DNA of 64,000 nucleotides from Clostridiaceae bacterium (GCA_902363735.1 CABJBA010000011.1:124001-188000), one strand, 5' to 3'. Positions 9,334 through 18,496 are shown, numbered from the stretch's first letter. Translations and numbers: made by a program. Notes: generated from the letters alone by a model not told the origin.

Positions 9334-9364
9334 CCCTCCGCCTGCAGGTACCGCCGGCGGAGGG
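9334..9364 (-). terminator. Attenuator-like hairpin between binding protein and permease genes
   Basis: Nine-bp GC-rich stem CCCTCCGCC/GGCGGAGGG with a 13-base loop, right after the binding protein stop, followed on the minus strand by CGGTTTATT. Such hairpins commonly stabilise or partly terminate the mRNA so that more binding protein than permease is made. Confidence 0.6.
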
Positions 9365-9381
9365 GATTATTTGTTTCTGAG

Positions 9382-10764
9382 TTATTTAAGATTCCATTCA
9401 TTTTCAAGGATGATCTCGTCAATAGACTGAGAAGCTTCCTTTAATGCCTCTGCGGCATCAGCTCCTCCGATGATATCAGAAGTAGCAGATTCCATGGCGC
9501 TGTAAATGGTCATGTGGGCCGGAGTCAAAGGTCTTAATACGGAAATACCTGCTTCCAGCTGCTCACGGTATAAGTACATGCGTCCGCCTTCCTTTAACTC
9601 TTCTCTGGTATCCAGAACGGATTTTCTGGAAGGAATAGCTCCGTTAAAGTCTACCATCTGGCTGATGTATTCCGGCTGAAGGGAGGCTTCCATTACAGAC
9701 CATACGGCATCTGCTGTTCCGTTGTCCTTTGCTGCTGTGGTCATAGCCCAAACAACAGAACCAGAGCAGGTGTAAACACCCTTTCCAAAGTCAGGAACCG
9801 GAACCAAGATAGCATCATCTCCAAGATTTGTTACGTGATCCGTGTATTTCCAGTGACCTAAAAGAGCAAGGGCACTTTCTTTTCTTCCATAAAATGCATC
9901 TTCATAATCGCAGGCGCCATTAATATACCCCTGATCAACAAGCCAGCCAATATAAGAATAGGCAGCAATGCTTTCCTCGCTGTCAAGAACACCCTCTGTC
10001 AGCATGGTTTCCCTATTTACATAATCTCCGCCAAAGCTGGCAAGAACCGGCATAAAGGTGAAGTACAGAGAAGATGGCTTATTCTGGCGGATATAAAGGG
10101 GATATTCCACTCCGCTGGCTTTCAGCTTTGCAAGCACATCTTCAAACTCAGCTTTATCCCATGCCTCCTTATAGCTTACAGGGATGCGGACCCCTGCTTT
10201 TTCCAGCATAGACTTGTTGGCCCAAAGAGCCATACCTGCATCAAACTGGGCAGTTGTAATCATATGTCCGTCATAAGTAGACTCATCTACAATAGACTGA
10301 AGCAGGTCAGACTTAATATCATCAGATATACGGTCTTCTAACGCTTCGATCATACCAGCTTCATAATAAGAGGGAATCTGAAGGTAATCTGCAACAATCA
10401 TATCAGGAGCGTCTCCAACTACGGGAGCAACCTGCATCTTGCTGTCCAGCTCATCCTTTGGATAATACTCGTCATTAATTTCGATCTTCAGCTCTGTTTC
10501 CATTTTCTTAAACATCTCACGGTAGATATCATCTTCTGCACCGGAGCTGACCCACACTTTAATACTTCCTGCTGCCTCAGTGCCTTCAGCCTTGCTCTCT
10601 CCCTGACTTCCTGCTTCACTCTTAGCGGCAGTGGCAGGAGTATCTGTCACTTTTTCCCCACATCCGGCTGCTGAAACTGAAAATGCCAGTACAGCCATAC
10701 CAACTGCTGCTTTTTTCCACAATTGTCTCATAGTCTCTTCCGCATGACAGTCTGGAGCTGTCAT
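9382..10764 (-). CDS. Extracellular sugar-binding lipoprotein of the ABC transporter
   Basis: Type 1 (MalE-like) solute-binding protein. Lipoprotein signal: positively charged MRQLWKK, hydrophobic stretch, lipobox SAAGC. Mature protein of about 425 residues. Two starts compete: ATG 10764 has a perfect AGGAGG four bases away and would give a 34-residue signal with an acidic front; ATG 10731 gives a classic 23-residue signal but only GGAAGAG as ribosome site. I chose 10764 on the ribosome site. First gene of the operon, divergent from lacI. Confidence 0.85.
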   Translation of the reverse strand: MTAPDCHAEETMRQLWKKAAVGMAVLAFSVSAAGCGEKVTDTPATAAKSEAGSQGESKAEGTEAAGSIKVWVSSGAEDDIYREMFKKMETELKIEINDEYYPKDELDSKMQVAPVVGDAPDMIVADYLQIPSYYEAGMIEALEDRISDDIKSDLLQSIVDESTYDGHMITTAQFDAGMALWANKSMLEKAGVRIPVSYKEAWDKAEFEDVLAKLKASGVEYPLYIRQNKPSSLYFTFMPVLASFGGDYVNRETMLTEGVLDSEESIAAYSYIGWLVDQGYINGACDYEDAFYGRKESALALLGHWKYTDHVTNLGDDAILVPVPDFGKGVYTCSGSVVWAMTTAAKDNGTADAVWSVMEASLQPEYISQMVDFNGAIPSRKSVLDTREELKEGGRMYLYREQLEAGISVLRPLTPAHMTIYSAMESATSDIIGGADAAEALKEASQSIDEIILENEWNLK

Positions 10765-10765
10765 G
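10743..10765. repeat. Inverted repeat spanning the start of the binding protein gene
   Basis: CATGACAG (10743-10750) and CTGTCATG (10758-10765) form a perfect 8-bp hairpin with a 7-base loop. The first ATG of the binding protein gene lies in one arm, so the mRNA hairpin could lower initiation there, or the DNA could bind a protein. Confidence 0.5.
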
Positions 10766-10792
10766 CTTCCTCCTCTTTTATTTGATAGGCCC

Positions 10793-10821
10793 ATTATATA
10801 TCCCAGCCTATAATATGTCAA
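10793..10821 (-). promoter_or_regulatory. Consensus sigma-A promoter of the sugar operon
   Basis: Minus strand TTGACA (10816-10821), 17-base spacer, TATAAT (10793-10798): both boxes perfect. Transcription would start about 20 bases before the ribosome site of the binding protein gene. Confidence 0.85.
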
Positions 10822-10829
10822 GCGGTTGA
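10818..10829. promoter_or_regulatory. LacI-type operator overlapping the -35 box of the sugar operon
   Basis: TCAAGCGGTTGA, a near-palindrome with central CG, overlaps the -35 hexamer. It shares TCAAnCGnTTrA with the element in front of lacI, so it is the likely binding site of the adjacent LacI protein: repression by blocking RNA polymerase. Confidence 0.6.
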
Positions 10830-10965
10830 TATAAACTTTATATAGTTTTTTACCTTATTTCTTTCATTTTTAATACGTTTTACACATGATAAAACTTATT
10901 TATTTACATTATTTTTTTATTTTGTATACTCTATATGGCAATTTGTATGACTTTACTATCCTTGT

Positions 10966-10994
10966 TTGCGCATTTTTTCTCTTTGTGGTATAAT
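10966..10994 (+). promoter_or_regulatory. Promoter of the lacI-family gene
   Basis: TTGCGC (10966-10971), 17-base spacer, TATAAT (10989-10994). Divergent from the operon promoter, about 150 bases away. Confidence 0.6.
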
Positions 10995-11003
10995 AGCAAT
11001 AAG

Positions 11004-11015
11004 TCAATCGATTAA
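11004..11015. promoter_or_regulatory. LacI-type operator at the lacI transcription start
   Basis: TCAATCGATTAA lies directly downstream of the lacI -10 box, covering the likely start site. It resembles the operator at 10818-10829, which suggests autoregulation and possibly looping between the two sites (about 186 bases centre to centre). Confidence 0.6.
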
Positions 11016-11048
11016 CATGAGAGAAACATTACAATTCAGGAGGAGCTT

Positions 11049-12032
11049 ATGCCGACATTAAAAGATGTGGCTGAAAAAGCAGGGGTTACCGTGACCACGG
11101 TTTCACGGGTAATCAACAACAGAGGGTATCTCAGCGAAGATACAAAACATAAAGTAAAACAGGCCATGCAAGAGCTCCATTACCAGCCCAACGAACTGGC
11201 CCGTTCCCTATCCAAGCAAGTAACTAATACCATAGGCATCATAACTCCGCACATTACACACCCCTATTTTTCCCAGCTCATCAGTCATCTGGAAAATGCA
11301 GCTTCTAAACGAGGCTTTAAAATACTGCTCTGCAATTCCAAGGAGGATCACTCACGGGAAGCGGAATATATTGACTTGTGCAAGAGCAACCGTGCGGTAG
11401 GTATTATTTTCTGCGGAATGATTCTGGCCTCAGAGCAGTACACCCAGCAGAGAATTCCTTTTGTAGCCATCGAATGTAACAGCCCCTTGTGCGCTTCTAC
11501 AATCTTATGTGACAACTACGAGGGTGGGCGGCTGGCCGCAGAACATCTGATCGCCTGCGGCTGCAAAAACCTGATTCATTTCAGCGGAATCATTGATCAG
11601 AAAATGCCTGGAGACAGCCGAAGTCAGGCATTTAGGGAGGTCTGTCAAAAGCACGGAATTGATTTTGAAATTATATGGACCAGGGATAACACCTATTATT
11701 CCATGGATTACCGGGATCCAATCAGACAGACTCTTTTGGAGCATCCGGACACCGACGGAATCTTTGCCAGCAGCGATTTGATTGCCGCCCAGGTAATCCA
11801 AGTCTGCACAGAGATGGGAAAACAGATTCCTCAACATATAAAATTAGTTGGATTTGATGACGTTGCTCTTTCATCCCTGACTACCCCTCAGATTTCAACG
11901 ATACACCAGCCCACAAAGGAGATGGCAGAAATGGCTGTGGACTCTCTGATCAAATCCAGCATCGGGGAGACAGCCCCCAGCAAGCTGGTTCTTCCCGTAT
12001 CATTAGTTAAACGCCGGTCTACAGGCTGGTAA
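11049..12032 (+). CDS. LacI-family transcriptional regulator of the sugar operon
   Basis: 327 residues. N-terminal LacI helix-turn-helix (TLKDVAEKAGVTVTTVSRVI, 3-22) with hinge helix (ELARSLSK), then a periplasmic-binding-protein-like effector domain ending in the usual VGFDD...TTIHQP segment. Effector is presumably the imported sugar or a breakdown product. AGGAGG five bases before the ATG. Divergent from the binding protein gene with matching operators between them. Confidence 0.9.
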   Translation: MPTLKDVAEKAGVTVTTVSRVINNRGYLSEDTKHKVKQAMQELHYQPNELARSLSKQVTNTIGIITPHITHPYFSQLISHLENAASKRGFKILLCNSKEDHSREAEYIDLCKSNRAVGIIFCGMILASEQYTQQRIPFVAIECNSPLCASTILCDNYEGGRLAAEHLIACGCKNLIHFSGIIDQKMPGDSRSQAFREVCQKHGIDFEIIWTRDNTYYSMDYRDPIRQTLLEHPDTDGIFASSDLIAAQVIQVCTEMGKQIPQHIKLVGFDDVALSSLTTPQISTIHQPTKEMAEMAVDSLIKSSIGETAPSKLVLPVSLVKRRSTGW

Positions 12033-12043
12033 AAGATGTTTAC

Positions 12044-12080
12044 AAGAGAAGGAGGCGGTTAATCACCGTCTCCTTCTCTT
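12044..12080. terminator. Hairpin terminator between lacI and the RmlD-like gene
   Basis: AAGAGAAGGAG-n-CGGT / ACCG-n-CTCCTTCTCTT, a 15-bp stem with one mismatch and a 5-base loop, sits just after the lacI stop and between convergent genes, so it may serve both. The T-run after it is poor. Confidence 0.6.
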
Positions 12081-12147
12081 ATAACCCCATTTTCAGTTGT
12101 TGATACAGACCGACTGATACTCAAGCCCGCTTATGGTTTTTCCTTTT

Positions 12148-13032
12148 CTACCGAAGTAAGGCAGTGACATATTCGGGGCTGTTTTCAAGGCAATTTTTTA
12201 ATCCCGAAATAGTTTCCGGAAAATTCAGTCCATAAGATCTTATCTTTTCTGTATTCATAGCCAGATTTCTGATTTCTTTTGAAAACGCCTCATGGTTTGG
12301 AAGCACAAGTTTCCTGCTGTCTTCACTATGAATCAGCATGCTAAGAAACCGGATTCCTGTTTCATAAGAAGAACATGTACTTTCACTGCCAAAATTATAG
12401 ACTCCACCGGGCAATTCTATGGCAGGCTCAATATTTTTCACCACATCCTGAACCCATGTAATCCCTCTGTAATCACGAACCGGAAGGCTGATCTCCTGGT
12501 TCTGAATCATGGCTCTTAACAAACGGACCAGAAGATTATTACTGCTTTTCAGTCCTCTTACAGGAAAATCATACATCCAGGAAAGGCGCAGACATATCCC
12601 TTCTGGTAAAAGCTCCAGGATTTTTTCTTCTGCCTGCTTCTTTTGCCGGCCGTAAACATTGATCAATGGTATGTTGTCTGTTTCCTGATTTGGTCTTTCC
12701 AGTTTACTTCCTGCATAAATCTGGTCAGAGCTCATGAAAAGGAGTCTGCTGCCTATTACTTTTCCAGCATTTACCAGGTTCACAGTTCCATGTAAGTTAA
12801 CTGCCTCAGAAAGCTCAGGATTCTTTTCACATGTACCCACATCAGAAATTGCGGCACAATGAATGACTACCTCAGGATTTTTCTCTTTTAAAAATCTTTC
12901 CACTGCTTTTTTATCCGTAATATCCAAGTCCTTGCGGCAAGCCCGTATTACTTCATATTTATTCTCATAATATACGGCTATCCTCGACCCAAGAAAACCA
13001 TCCGTTCCCGTGATCATCATTTTCTTTTTCAT
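12148..13032 (-). CDS. RmlD-like NAD(P)-dependent sugar reductase/epimerase (SDR)
   Basis: 294 residues. Extended SDR fold: ITGTDGFLG nucleotide-binding motif near the N-terminus, HCAAISDV, LLFMSSDQIYAG (Ser of the triad) and YGRQK (Tyr/Lys). Closest in pattern to dTDP-4-dehydrorhamnose reductase and related MAT2B-like proteins, but no rmlABC genes are nearby, so the substrate is open. The ATG at 13032 has GGGAG seven bases upstream; the earlier ATG at 13047 has no good site. Possibly linked to the polysaccharide genes next to it. Confidence 0.7.
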   Translation of the reverse strand: MKKKMMITGTDGFLGSRIAVYYENKYEVIRACRKDLDITDKKAVERFLKEKNPEVVIHCAAISDVGTCEKNPELSEAVNLHGTVNLVNAGKVIGSRLLFMSSDQIYAGSKLERPNQETDNIPLINVYGRQKKQAEEKILELLPEGICLRLSWMYDFPVRGLKSSNNLLVRLLRAMIQNQEISLPVRDYRGITWVQDVVKNIEPAIELPGGVYNFGSESTCSSYETGIRFLSMLIHSEDSRKLVLPNHEAFSKEIRNLAMNTEKIRSYGLNFPETISGLKNCLENSPEYVTALLR

Positions 13033-13238
13033 ATATTCCGCTCCCATTTCTTTGATAAATCCATTATATCAAATGCAGAAAGTATTTCTACTCTTTTTAG
13101 CTGTCATACAGTTCTCTGACAGCAAAAAGACAGCAGAGATGTTATCGGCTGCTGCCTGGGAAAACTATAAAAAACAATTATGCCCGGAAAAGGGATATGA
13201 TCGTGTCACCCCAAGGACTTAAACCTTTGGAATGTCTA

Positions 13239-15128
13239 TCATCTGCTTACCTTCTCATTTAATGGCAGCTCCTTTACAAGGCTCACCCCGCCCTCAGAAC
13301 GAACAACCTGATAAATCCCCTCCTCCCCTGACACATTAAAATGTTTTTTCAAAAGATACTTAGCTTCTCTATCACTTTCCACCATAACCAGACTATCATA
13401 CCCGCTCAGCAGATTCTCCATATTATCCTCATAAAACGCACATATCCCGTCCACGTTGGCTGCATAAAGCATATACTTTGCAATGTACTGCAAGTAATAA
13501 TCCGTCACCTGCCCGTCAGTATCAGAAGCATAAAGCAAATACCGGCTTTCATCCACCTTTCCTCCATAAGGCCAGCGGTCCCCTGTCACTTCATATACTT
13601 TATAAGGCAAGGTCTTCTTATAATTCTTCTGTATAGACTTCATTCCATTGTATTCCGACATCAAAAGGCTTACCGCCAGTGCAGAAAAAATAATAATCCC
13701 CTTTTGATACCGGTCCTTGCTTTGTACAGATTTAAAGGCTTTATACGCAGGTATCACATTTCCCTTATAATAAAACGAGGTTTCAATATCAACTGCCGCA
13801 CACAAAACCAATCCTCCCCCAAACAAAATCACAATACTGGAGGCATAACGCTCAAATCCCGCTAACCGCAAGGCTTCATCAAGAGGCATGGAAAAAATAT
13901 AAAGCCCCAGTATTCCCAGATAATAACACACTAAAACAACATCAAGAGCAATCAATGCCTTCCACAGCTTCCAACTCTTCTTCATCAAAACGAACCCAAG
14001 AACACTGGCAAAAATCGCCGCAACATGAAATCCTAAAACTCCTATGGCAGGGCGGCTGGACAAGTCAAATACAGACCTGATAAACAGGGAAACAATCTGA
14101 CCGATTTCCTCTCCGCTTTTTCCTGCGGAAAGACTTCCCACCGAATCTCCTGAAATTTCAAATTTATTTTCTACCCCCTGAAATCTCCAAGCCATATGAA
14201 GCGTCCACAAAACATAGGGAATAAAGGCTCCCAAAACAGAAAAAAACACTGCTGCTCCATTTTTCCAAAAATCCTTATCCTTATGGCTGATCCAAATATA
14301 AACCAGATAAACCAGACCGATCCCCGCAAATATTATGCCTGTGTTTTTTATTATCATTAAAAAACCGGCAACCGGCACAACAGCAATACAAGCTTTTTTC
14401 ACCTCTCCCCTGTACCAATACGCCACCGCAAATAAAACAAGAGTATAAATGGGAAGCAGAAAATCAACCAGCAGATTGCTGATTCTTATGGTAATATTAA
14501 ACACCGACAAAACAGCGCAGCCCCCTGCCAGAAATGCATAGAGCAGAAAACGCCCCTTTTCTTTTACAATTCCAAAAACAGCATAAAAACAGGAAAAAAT
14601 CAAAATCCCCTGGGCAGTCACCATAATTTCCTGAGCATTCCCTGCAAAACGGCAGATAAAGTAAATAAAAGATGACGTACCCAATGGATAATTTTTAAAA
14701 TCTATCAGGCTGGAACCGGCATCCGGAAACGAATCTGTAATAAGCATCTGTTTAACAACAATGGCCCAGTGAGAAAAATTATCATAATGAATTAACTTGT
14801 CCGCTATAAGCAGACGAAAAAACAACAAACTTCCCACTACAAAGGCAACCTGAAACAGAGAGGGCCGGAACTGACCGTACCCTCTCTGCCTGATTACTGG
14901 AATTATATTTATGAAAAACAGGACCATCCCGGTAATCAGCAAAACCACTGACCCCTGGAACAGATATCCGGCCAGCCCGCAAAAATAAACCCAGCAGCCA
15001 ATTGCCGAACAAACAAAAACAGGTATGAATTCCGCCTGAAGTTTAAGCGCTGCTCTTGTCAGAAGCATGAACCCCCACACGGAGCAAAGAACCGCCGTGG
15101 TCATCAGAATACTGATTAAGACATTCAT
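13239..15128 (-). CDS. Multispanning membrane protein, GT-C-like
   Basis: 629 residues with about 12 membrane helices and a C-terminal soluble tail of about 130 residues. After the third helix region an external loop carries HYDNFSHWA (DNFSHW at 116-121), the type of acidic loop motif seen in lipid-linked GT-C glycosyltransferases. I infer a polyprenyl-phosphate-sugar-dependent glycosyltransferase or polymer-modifying membrane protein; no exact family recognised. GAGGGG ribosome site in front of ATG 15128. Its first 86 bases overlap the end of the upstream synthase gene. Last gene of its operon. Confidence 0.6.
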   Translation of the reverse strand: MNVLISILMTTAVLCSVWGFMLLTRAALKLQAEFIPVFVCSAIGCWVYFCGLAGYLFQGSVVLLITGMVLFFINIIPVIRQRGYGQFRPSLFQVAFVVGSLLFFRLLIADKLIHYDNFSHWAIVVKQMLITDSFPDAGSSLIDFKNYPLGTSSFIYFICRFAGNAQEIMVTAQGILIFSCFYAVFGIVKEKGRFLLYAFLAGGCAVLSVFNITIRISNLLVDFLLPIYTLVLFAVAYWYRGEVKKACIAVVPVAGFLMIIKNTGIIFAGIGLVYLVYIWISHKDKDFWKNGAAVFFSVLGAFIPYVLWTLHMAWRFQGVENKFEISGDSVGSLSAGKSGEEIGQIVSLFIRSVFDLSSRPAIGVLGFHVAAIFASVLGFVLMKKSWKLWKALIALDVVLVCYYLGILGLYIFSMPLDEALRLAGFERYASSIVILFGGGLVLCAAVDIETSFYYKGNVIPAYKAFKSVQSKDRYQKGIIIFSALAVSLLMSEYNGMKSIQKNYKKTLPYKVYEVTGDRWPYGGKVDESRYLLYASDTDGQVTDYYLQYIAKYMLYAANVDGICAFYEDNMENLLSGYDSLVMVESDREAKYLLKKHFNVSGEEGIYQVVRSEGGVSLVKELPLNEKVSR

Positions 15129-17409
15129 CTTTTAACCCCTCATTGTTATCACTGTTTTCTATATCAGCCAAAATCTGGTCAAGCTGATTTTTTCTGATAA
15201 GGTCCTTTAAGTTATCAAGTGCCAAAAGCTCCGACTCAGAGTCTTTTACATAAACTCCTGTCCGCCTCAAAACCAGCGGAATTTCATTGACGGTGTGATA
15301 AACAAACTTACTGTCTGTACTTCCGTTCGATTGAAAATCAGAAACAGAAAAGTAATGATAATTAAAATCCACCAGTTTGCAGGATGCTCCATTAGAAAAT
15401 ACAATCTCTTTATCCAGCCTGATTCTCGACAGCTTTCTCTTATCTGAAAAAGGACGGCTCAAACGGCTTTTGACATTTCTCAAAATATCATCATAAGCCG
15501 TAATCCACAAATCCATTTTCATGGGCAATGAATGAGTTCTGTCATATATGATCTGGAAATACTGGCGCCTGTCCTTCTCCTCTGCGGCTTCAACTGCTGC
15601 GGAATAACGCCAGCCCCCGTTTTCTTCCCTTACATAAACAATCCGTCCTTTTAAACACGCTTCATAACGGGACGTTTCAACACGGAAATCTATAGTTTCA
15701 TCGTCAGGAATATAAACCGGCATTCCCAGCCAAAATGAAACCCCATTTTCCGAAACATCCATAGTCACGGCTTCATATTTTAAATTCTCATACTCAATAA
15801 AGATTTTCTCCTCAGCCCTGATTCTCTCGCTGCTCCGGTAGGCTCTCCTTCCCAGCATAAAAAATATAGCATAAAGCAATGCAACCATATTATAGCTGAT
15901 CCAGAATATAATAATGCTGCTGTAAAACAAAGCCGAACCGTACTTTCCATTTACATAACGGACCATGGCTGCCGCAGACAGAGCTAAAAGAATTCCATGG
16001 GGAATGGCATAAATCATAAAACCCCATCCAATACCGCCTGATTCCTTCTTTTTATTTGTAACTTTAAACTTCTTCTGATGAATCTGAAATGTTTCAAGAA
16101 GCACCGGAATAATCAGGTAAGGCATAAATATGGTATCAATGACCTGGCTCCATCTCTGATTTCTTACATTTCCCGACAAATAACGCATGGACAAGCTGTA
16201 AAAAAAGTAAGCCGGAAGCCAGAACACTACTACGTCCCAAAAATTGCTGTTAACAATCCTGATGTCAAACAAAGCAAACAAAATAGGGGCCAGAATAAAT
16301 ATAAGCCTGCTGAAAAAAGACCACCAGTATAAAAAGCTGTTTAAATAAGTAATCCTGGAAAGCAGAGGAAGTTTTGAGGTAAAAACTGCATTGGTATTCT
16401 GAAGGCTTTGAATGACACCTCCTGCCCAGCGGACCCTTTGCTTTAACATACCTTTAACCGTAGTCGTAGTAAGCCCGGCGGCCTGTATTTCATCGGTCGC
16501 ATAAGTAATGTATCCGGCTTTTTGTATTCGTATGCTGGTTTCAAAGTCTTCGGTAATGGTATTTAAAGGAAACCCTCCAATTTCTTCCATAGCCGCTCTT
16601 GCAATAACCGTATTACTTCCTGTATAGGCCACTGAATTAGAAGAATTTCTCATAATATTAACTTCTCTGGAAAAAAAATCCTGTTCATTAGGAATATTTC
16701 TTTCCGCATATAAATTAAATTGAAATAAGTCCGGGTTATAAAAACTTTGAGGTGTCTGAATTAACCCCATTTTAAAATTCTCATCCCGTTCTTCTTCCTG
16801 CCGAAGTCTCCACTGCCCATCTTCTTGAATAAATTCTGAAAGCAGAAAGTAAGGAACCGTCTTCATCAGAAAGGTATGCTGGGGAATCATATCAGCATCA
16901 AAAGTGGCAATAAGAGGAGAGGAGGTTCTGCTTAAGGCATTGTTTAGATTCCCTGATTTTGCATCCTTGTTTTCTGCAAGCCCCAGATAACCCACGTTAA
17001 AACGTGACGCCAGATCTGCGATTTCCTTTCTGTTTCCATCGTCGCAAAGATAGATATGCACCTTCGTTTTATCAGGATAATCCATAAAGGTACATGCATT
17101 AACCGTCTTATACAGAATCTCCTCCGGCTCATTATGAGTTGCTATAAAAACATCCACATCGGGATAATACTCCTCCGGTATGACAGGACATTCCAAACGA
17201 AACTTATTCATCTTCATCTTTTGATAAAAAAGTTCAAAGGTGGTAAATACAGTAATGATTTCCGCTCCCAGCAAAAGAATACCAAATATCAGGTTTAGCA
17301 CTCCATCATGGACAGGCAGCGTAAATATAGCACGCCAGCCCAGATAAATAGTCATCAAAATCATGGCTGTAAGAAATATTCGGTTACGCTTCTTTTCTTC
17401 GTTTTTCAT
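15043..17409 (-). CDS. BcsA-like family 2 glycosyltransferase with C-terminal PilZ domain (c-di-GMP-regulated polysaccharide synthase)
   Basis: 788 residues. Two N-terminal helices, cytoplasmic GT2 domain with DDG (123-125), DAD (171-173), TED (286-288) and QRVRW (324-328), then about six helices, and a PilZ domain with RSSER (525-529) and DVSENG (551-556), the two c-di-GMP-binding motifs. This is the architecture of cellulose synthase BcsA: synthesis and export of a beta-linked polymer at the membrane, switched on by c-di-GMP. The last 200 residues beyond PilZ are unassigned. AGGAGG six bases before ATG 17409. Follows the GT2-GtrA gene by 10 bases. Polymer identity unknown; no bcsB or bcsZ nearby, so it need not be cellulose. 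Confidence 0.85.
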   Translation of the reverse strand: MKNEEKKRNRIFLTAMILMTIYLGWRAIFTLPVHDGVLNLIFGILLLGAEIITVFTTFELFYQKMKMNKFRLECPVIPEEYYPDVDVFIATHNEPEEILYKTVNACTFMDYPDKTKVHIYLCDDGNRKEIADLASRFNVGYLGLAENKDAKSGNLNNALSRTSSPLIATFDADMIPQHTFLMKTVPYFLLSEFIQEDGQWRLRQEEERDENFKMGLIQTPQSFYNPDLFQFNLYAERNIPNEQDFFSREVNIMRNSSNSVAYTGSNTVIARAAMEEIGGFPLNTITEDFETSIRIQKAGYITYATDEIQAAGLTTTTVKGMLKQRVRWAGGVIQSLQNTNAVFTSKLPLLSRITYLNSFLYWWSFFSRLIFILAPILFALFDIRIVNSNFWDVVVFWLPAYFFYSLSMRYLSGNVRNQRWSQVIDTIFMPYLIIPVLLETFQIHQKKFKVTNKKKESGGIGWGFMIYAIPHGILLALSAAAMVRYVNGKYGSALFYSSIIIFWISYNMVALLYAIFFMLGRRAYRSSERIRAEEKIFIEYENLKYEAVTMDVSENGVSFWLGMPVYIPDDETIDFRVETSRYEACLKGRIVYVREENGGWRYSAAVEAAEEKDRRQYFQIIYDRTHSLPMKMDLWITAYDDILRNVKSRLSRPFSDKRKLSRIRLDKEIVFSNGASCKLVDFNYHYFSVSDFQSNGSTDSKFVYHTVNEIPLVLRRTGVYVKDSESELLALDNLKDLIRKNQLDQILADIENSDNNEGLKDECLNQYSDDHGGSLLRVGVHASDKSSA

Positions 17410-17419
17410 AATCAGCCTC

Positions 17420-18496
17420 CTATGAGCGAAACACCCACCGCTGTTGCATGTGATAACTGAAGACAAACAGGCAGACATCACATACCATCTTTACCAGTTT
17501 TTCATCAAGTCCCAGCATCTGGTGAAGCATGTAAACACCTGCTGCCGAAAGCAGCATATTGACACAGCTCAGCATCAGATACCGGGGCAATCCATGACCC
17601 TTGGTCCCGCCTTCCTGAAATACAAATTTTTTATTCATCAGATAATTAAACGACATGGACATGCACCGTGCGGCCGCAGTCGCAGCCATGATGCGCAGAA
17701 AATCCTGTCCGTCCATAACCGTCCTTAATAAGTCAAACAAAGTCCAGGCCACAGCCATATCAATTACCGTACTGACCATGGACACGGAAAAAAACTTCAT
17801 AAACCCTGAGACAACTACCTTCATAACCGACAAACTATCCCAGAGAGCATGAAAATGAGTTCCTTCATTCCCCTTCTGGTAAATAGTTTGAATAGGAATG
17901 GTCTCAACAGAAACATTGGACTTAATACAGGAAATCAAAACCTGAGCCTCATATTCAAACCTGTCTCCCTTTATATTCAACATCTGATCCATCAGTTTTG
18001 GGCCGAATGCCCTTAAACCTGTCTGGGTATCAGGAATATATTTTCCATACAGCCCTGCAAACACCAGAGATGTGATGCGGTTTCCTACCAGTGACTTGGG
18101 GGGGACCCCTGCCTTTTTAAAGTCTCTCACACCCAACCAAAGGCCATCAGGACAATCTCCGGCGGCCATTGCCAGCCTGTATACATCCTCTGCCAAATGC
18201 TGGCCGTCAGAATCCGCCGTTATCACACTGCTGTAACCGGGCAGATTCTCCTTTATATATTGGTATCCTGTTTTAAGAGCACATCCTTTTCCCTGGTTTT
18301 TCTCATGGCGGAGCAGGGTACACCCCTCTCTCTCCAGTTCCTGAAAGATATGACTGTATTCTTTTCCCGATCCGTCATCCACAACAACTATGTGGAATAT
18401 CCCATATCGGTTCAGATCCCTTACATAAACCCTCAGTCTTTCATCTGGTTCCAAAGACGGAATAAGAACAATGCTTCTTTTCATGTTTTGGCTCAT
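17420..18496 (-). CDS. GT2 glycosyltransferase fused to a GtrA-like membrane domain
   Basis: 358 residues. N-terminal dolichol-phosphate-mannose-synthase-like GT2 domain with DDG (40-42) and DSDGQH (95-100), then a four-helix GtrA domain (about 225-358). Such fusions make a polyprenyl-phosphate sugar and help flip it, feeding GT-C transferases on the outer face; the GT-C-like protein encoded two genes downstream is the obvious user. ATG 18496 follows GGGGGTTAAAGAAG. First gene of the second polysaccharide operon. Confidence 0.8.
   Translation of the reverse strand: MSQNMKRSIVLIPSLEPDERLRVYVRDLNRYGIFHIVVVDDGSGKEYSHIFQELEREGCTLLRHEKNQGKGCALKTGYQYIKENLPGYSSVITADSDGQHLAEDVYRLAMAAGDCPDGLWLGVRDFKKAGVPPKSLVGNRITSLVFAGLYGKYIPDTQTGLRAFGPKLMDQMLNIKGDRFEYEAQVLISCIKSNVSVETIPIQTIYQKGNEGTHFHALWDSLSVMKVVVSGFMKFFSVSMVSTVIDMAVAWTLFDLLRTVMDGQDFLRIMAATAAARCMSMSFNYLMNKKFVFQEGGTKGHGLPRYLMLSCVNMLLSAAGVYMLHQMLGLDEKLVKMVCDVCLFVFSYHMQQRWVFRS

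Noticed and set aside
13050..13222. Possible 49-residue plus-strand gene and a GCTGTCA/TGACAGC hairpin (13100-13123) between the RmlD-like and GT-C-like genes
   Set aside because: No ribosome site before the ATG and no family; the hairpin is followed by A residues, not T, on both strands, so it is not a terminator.
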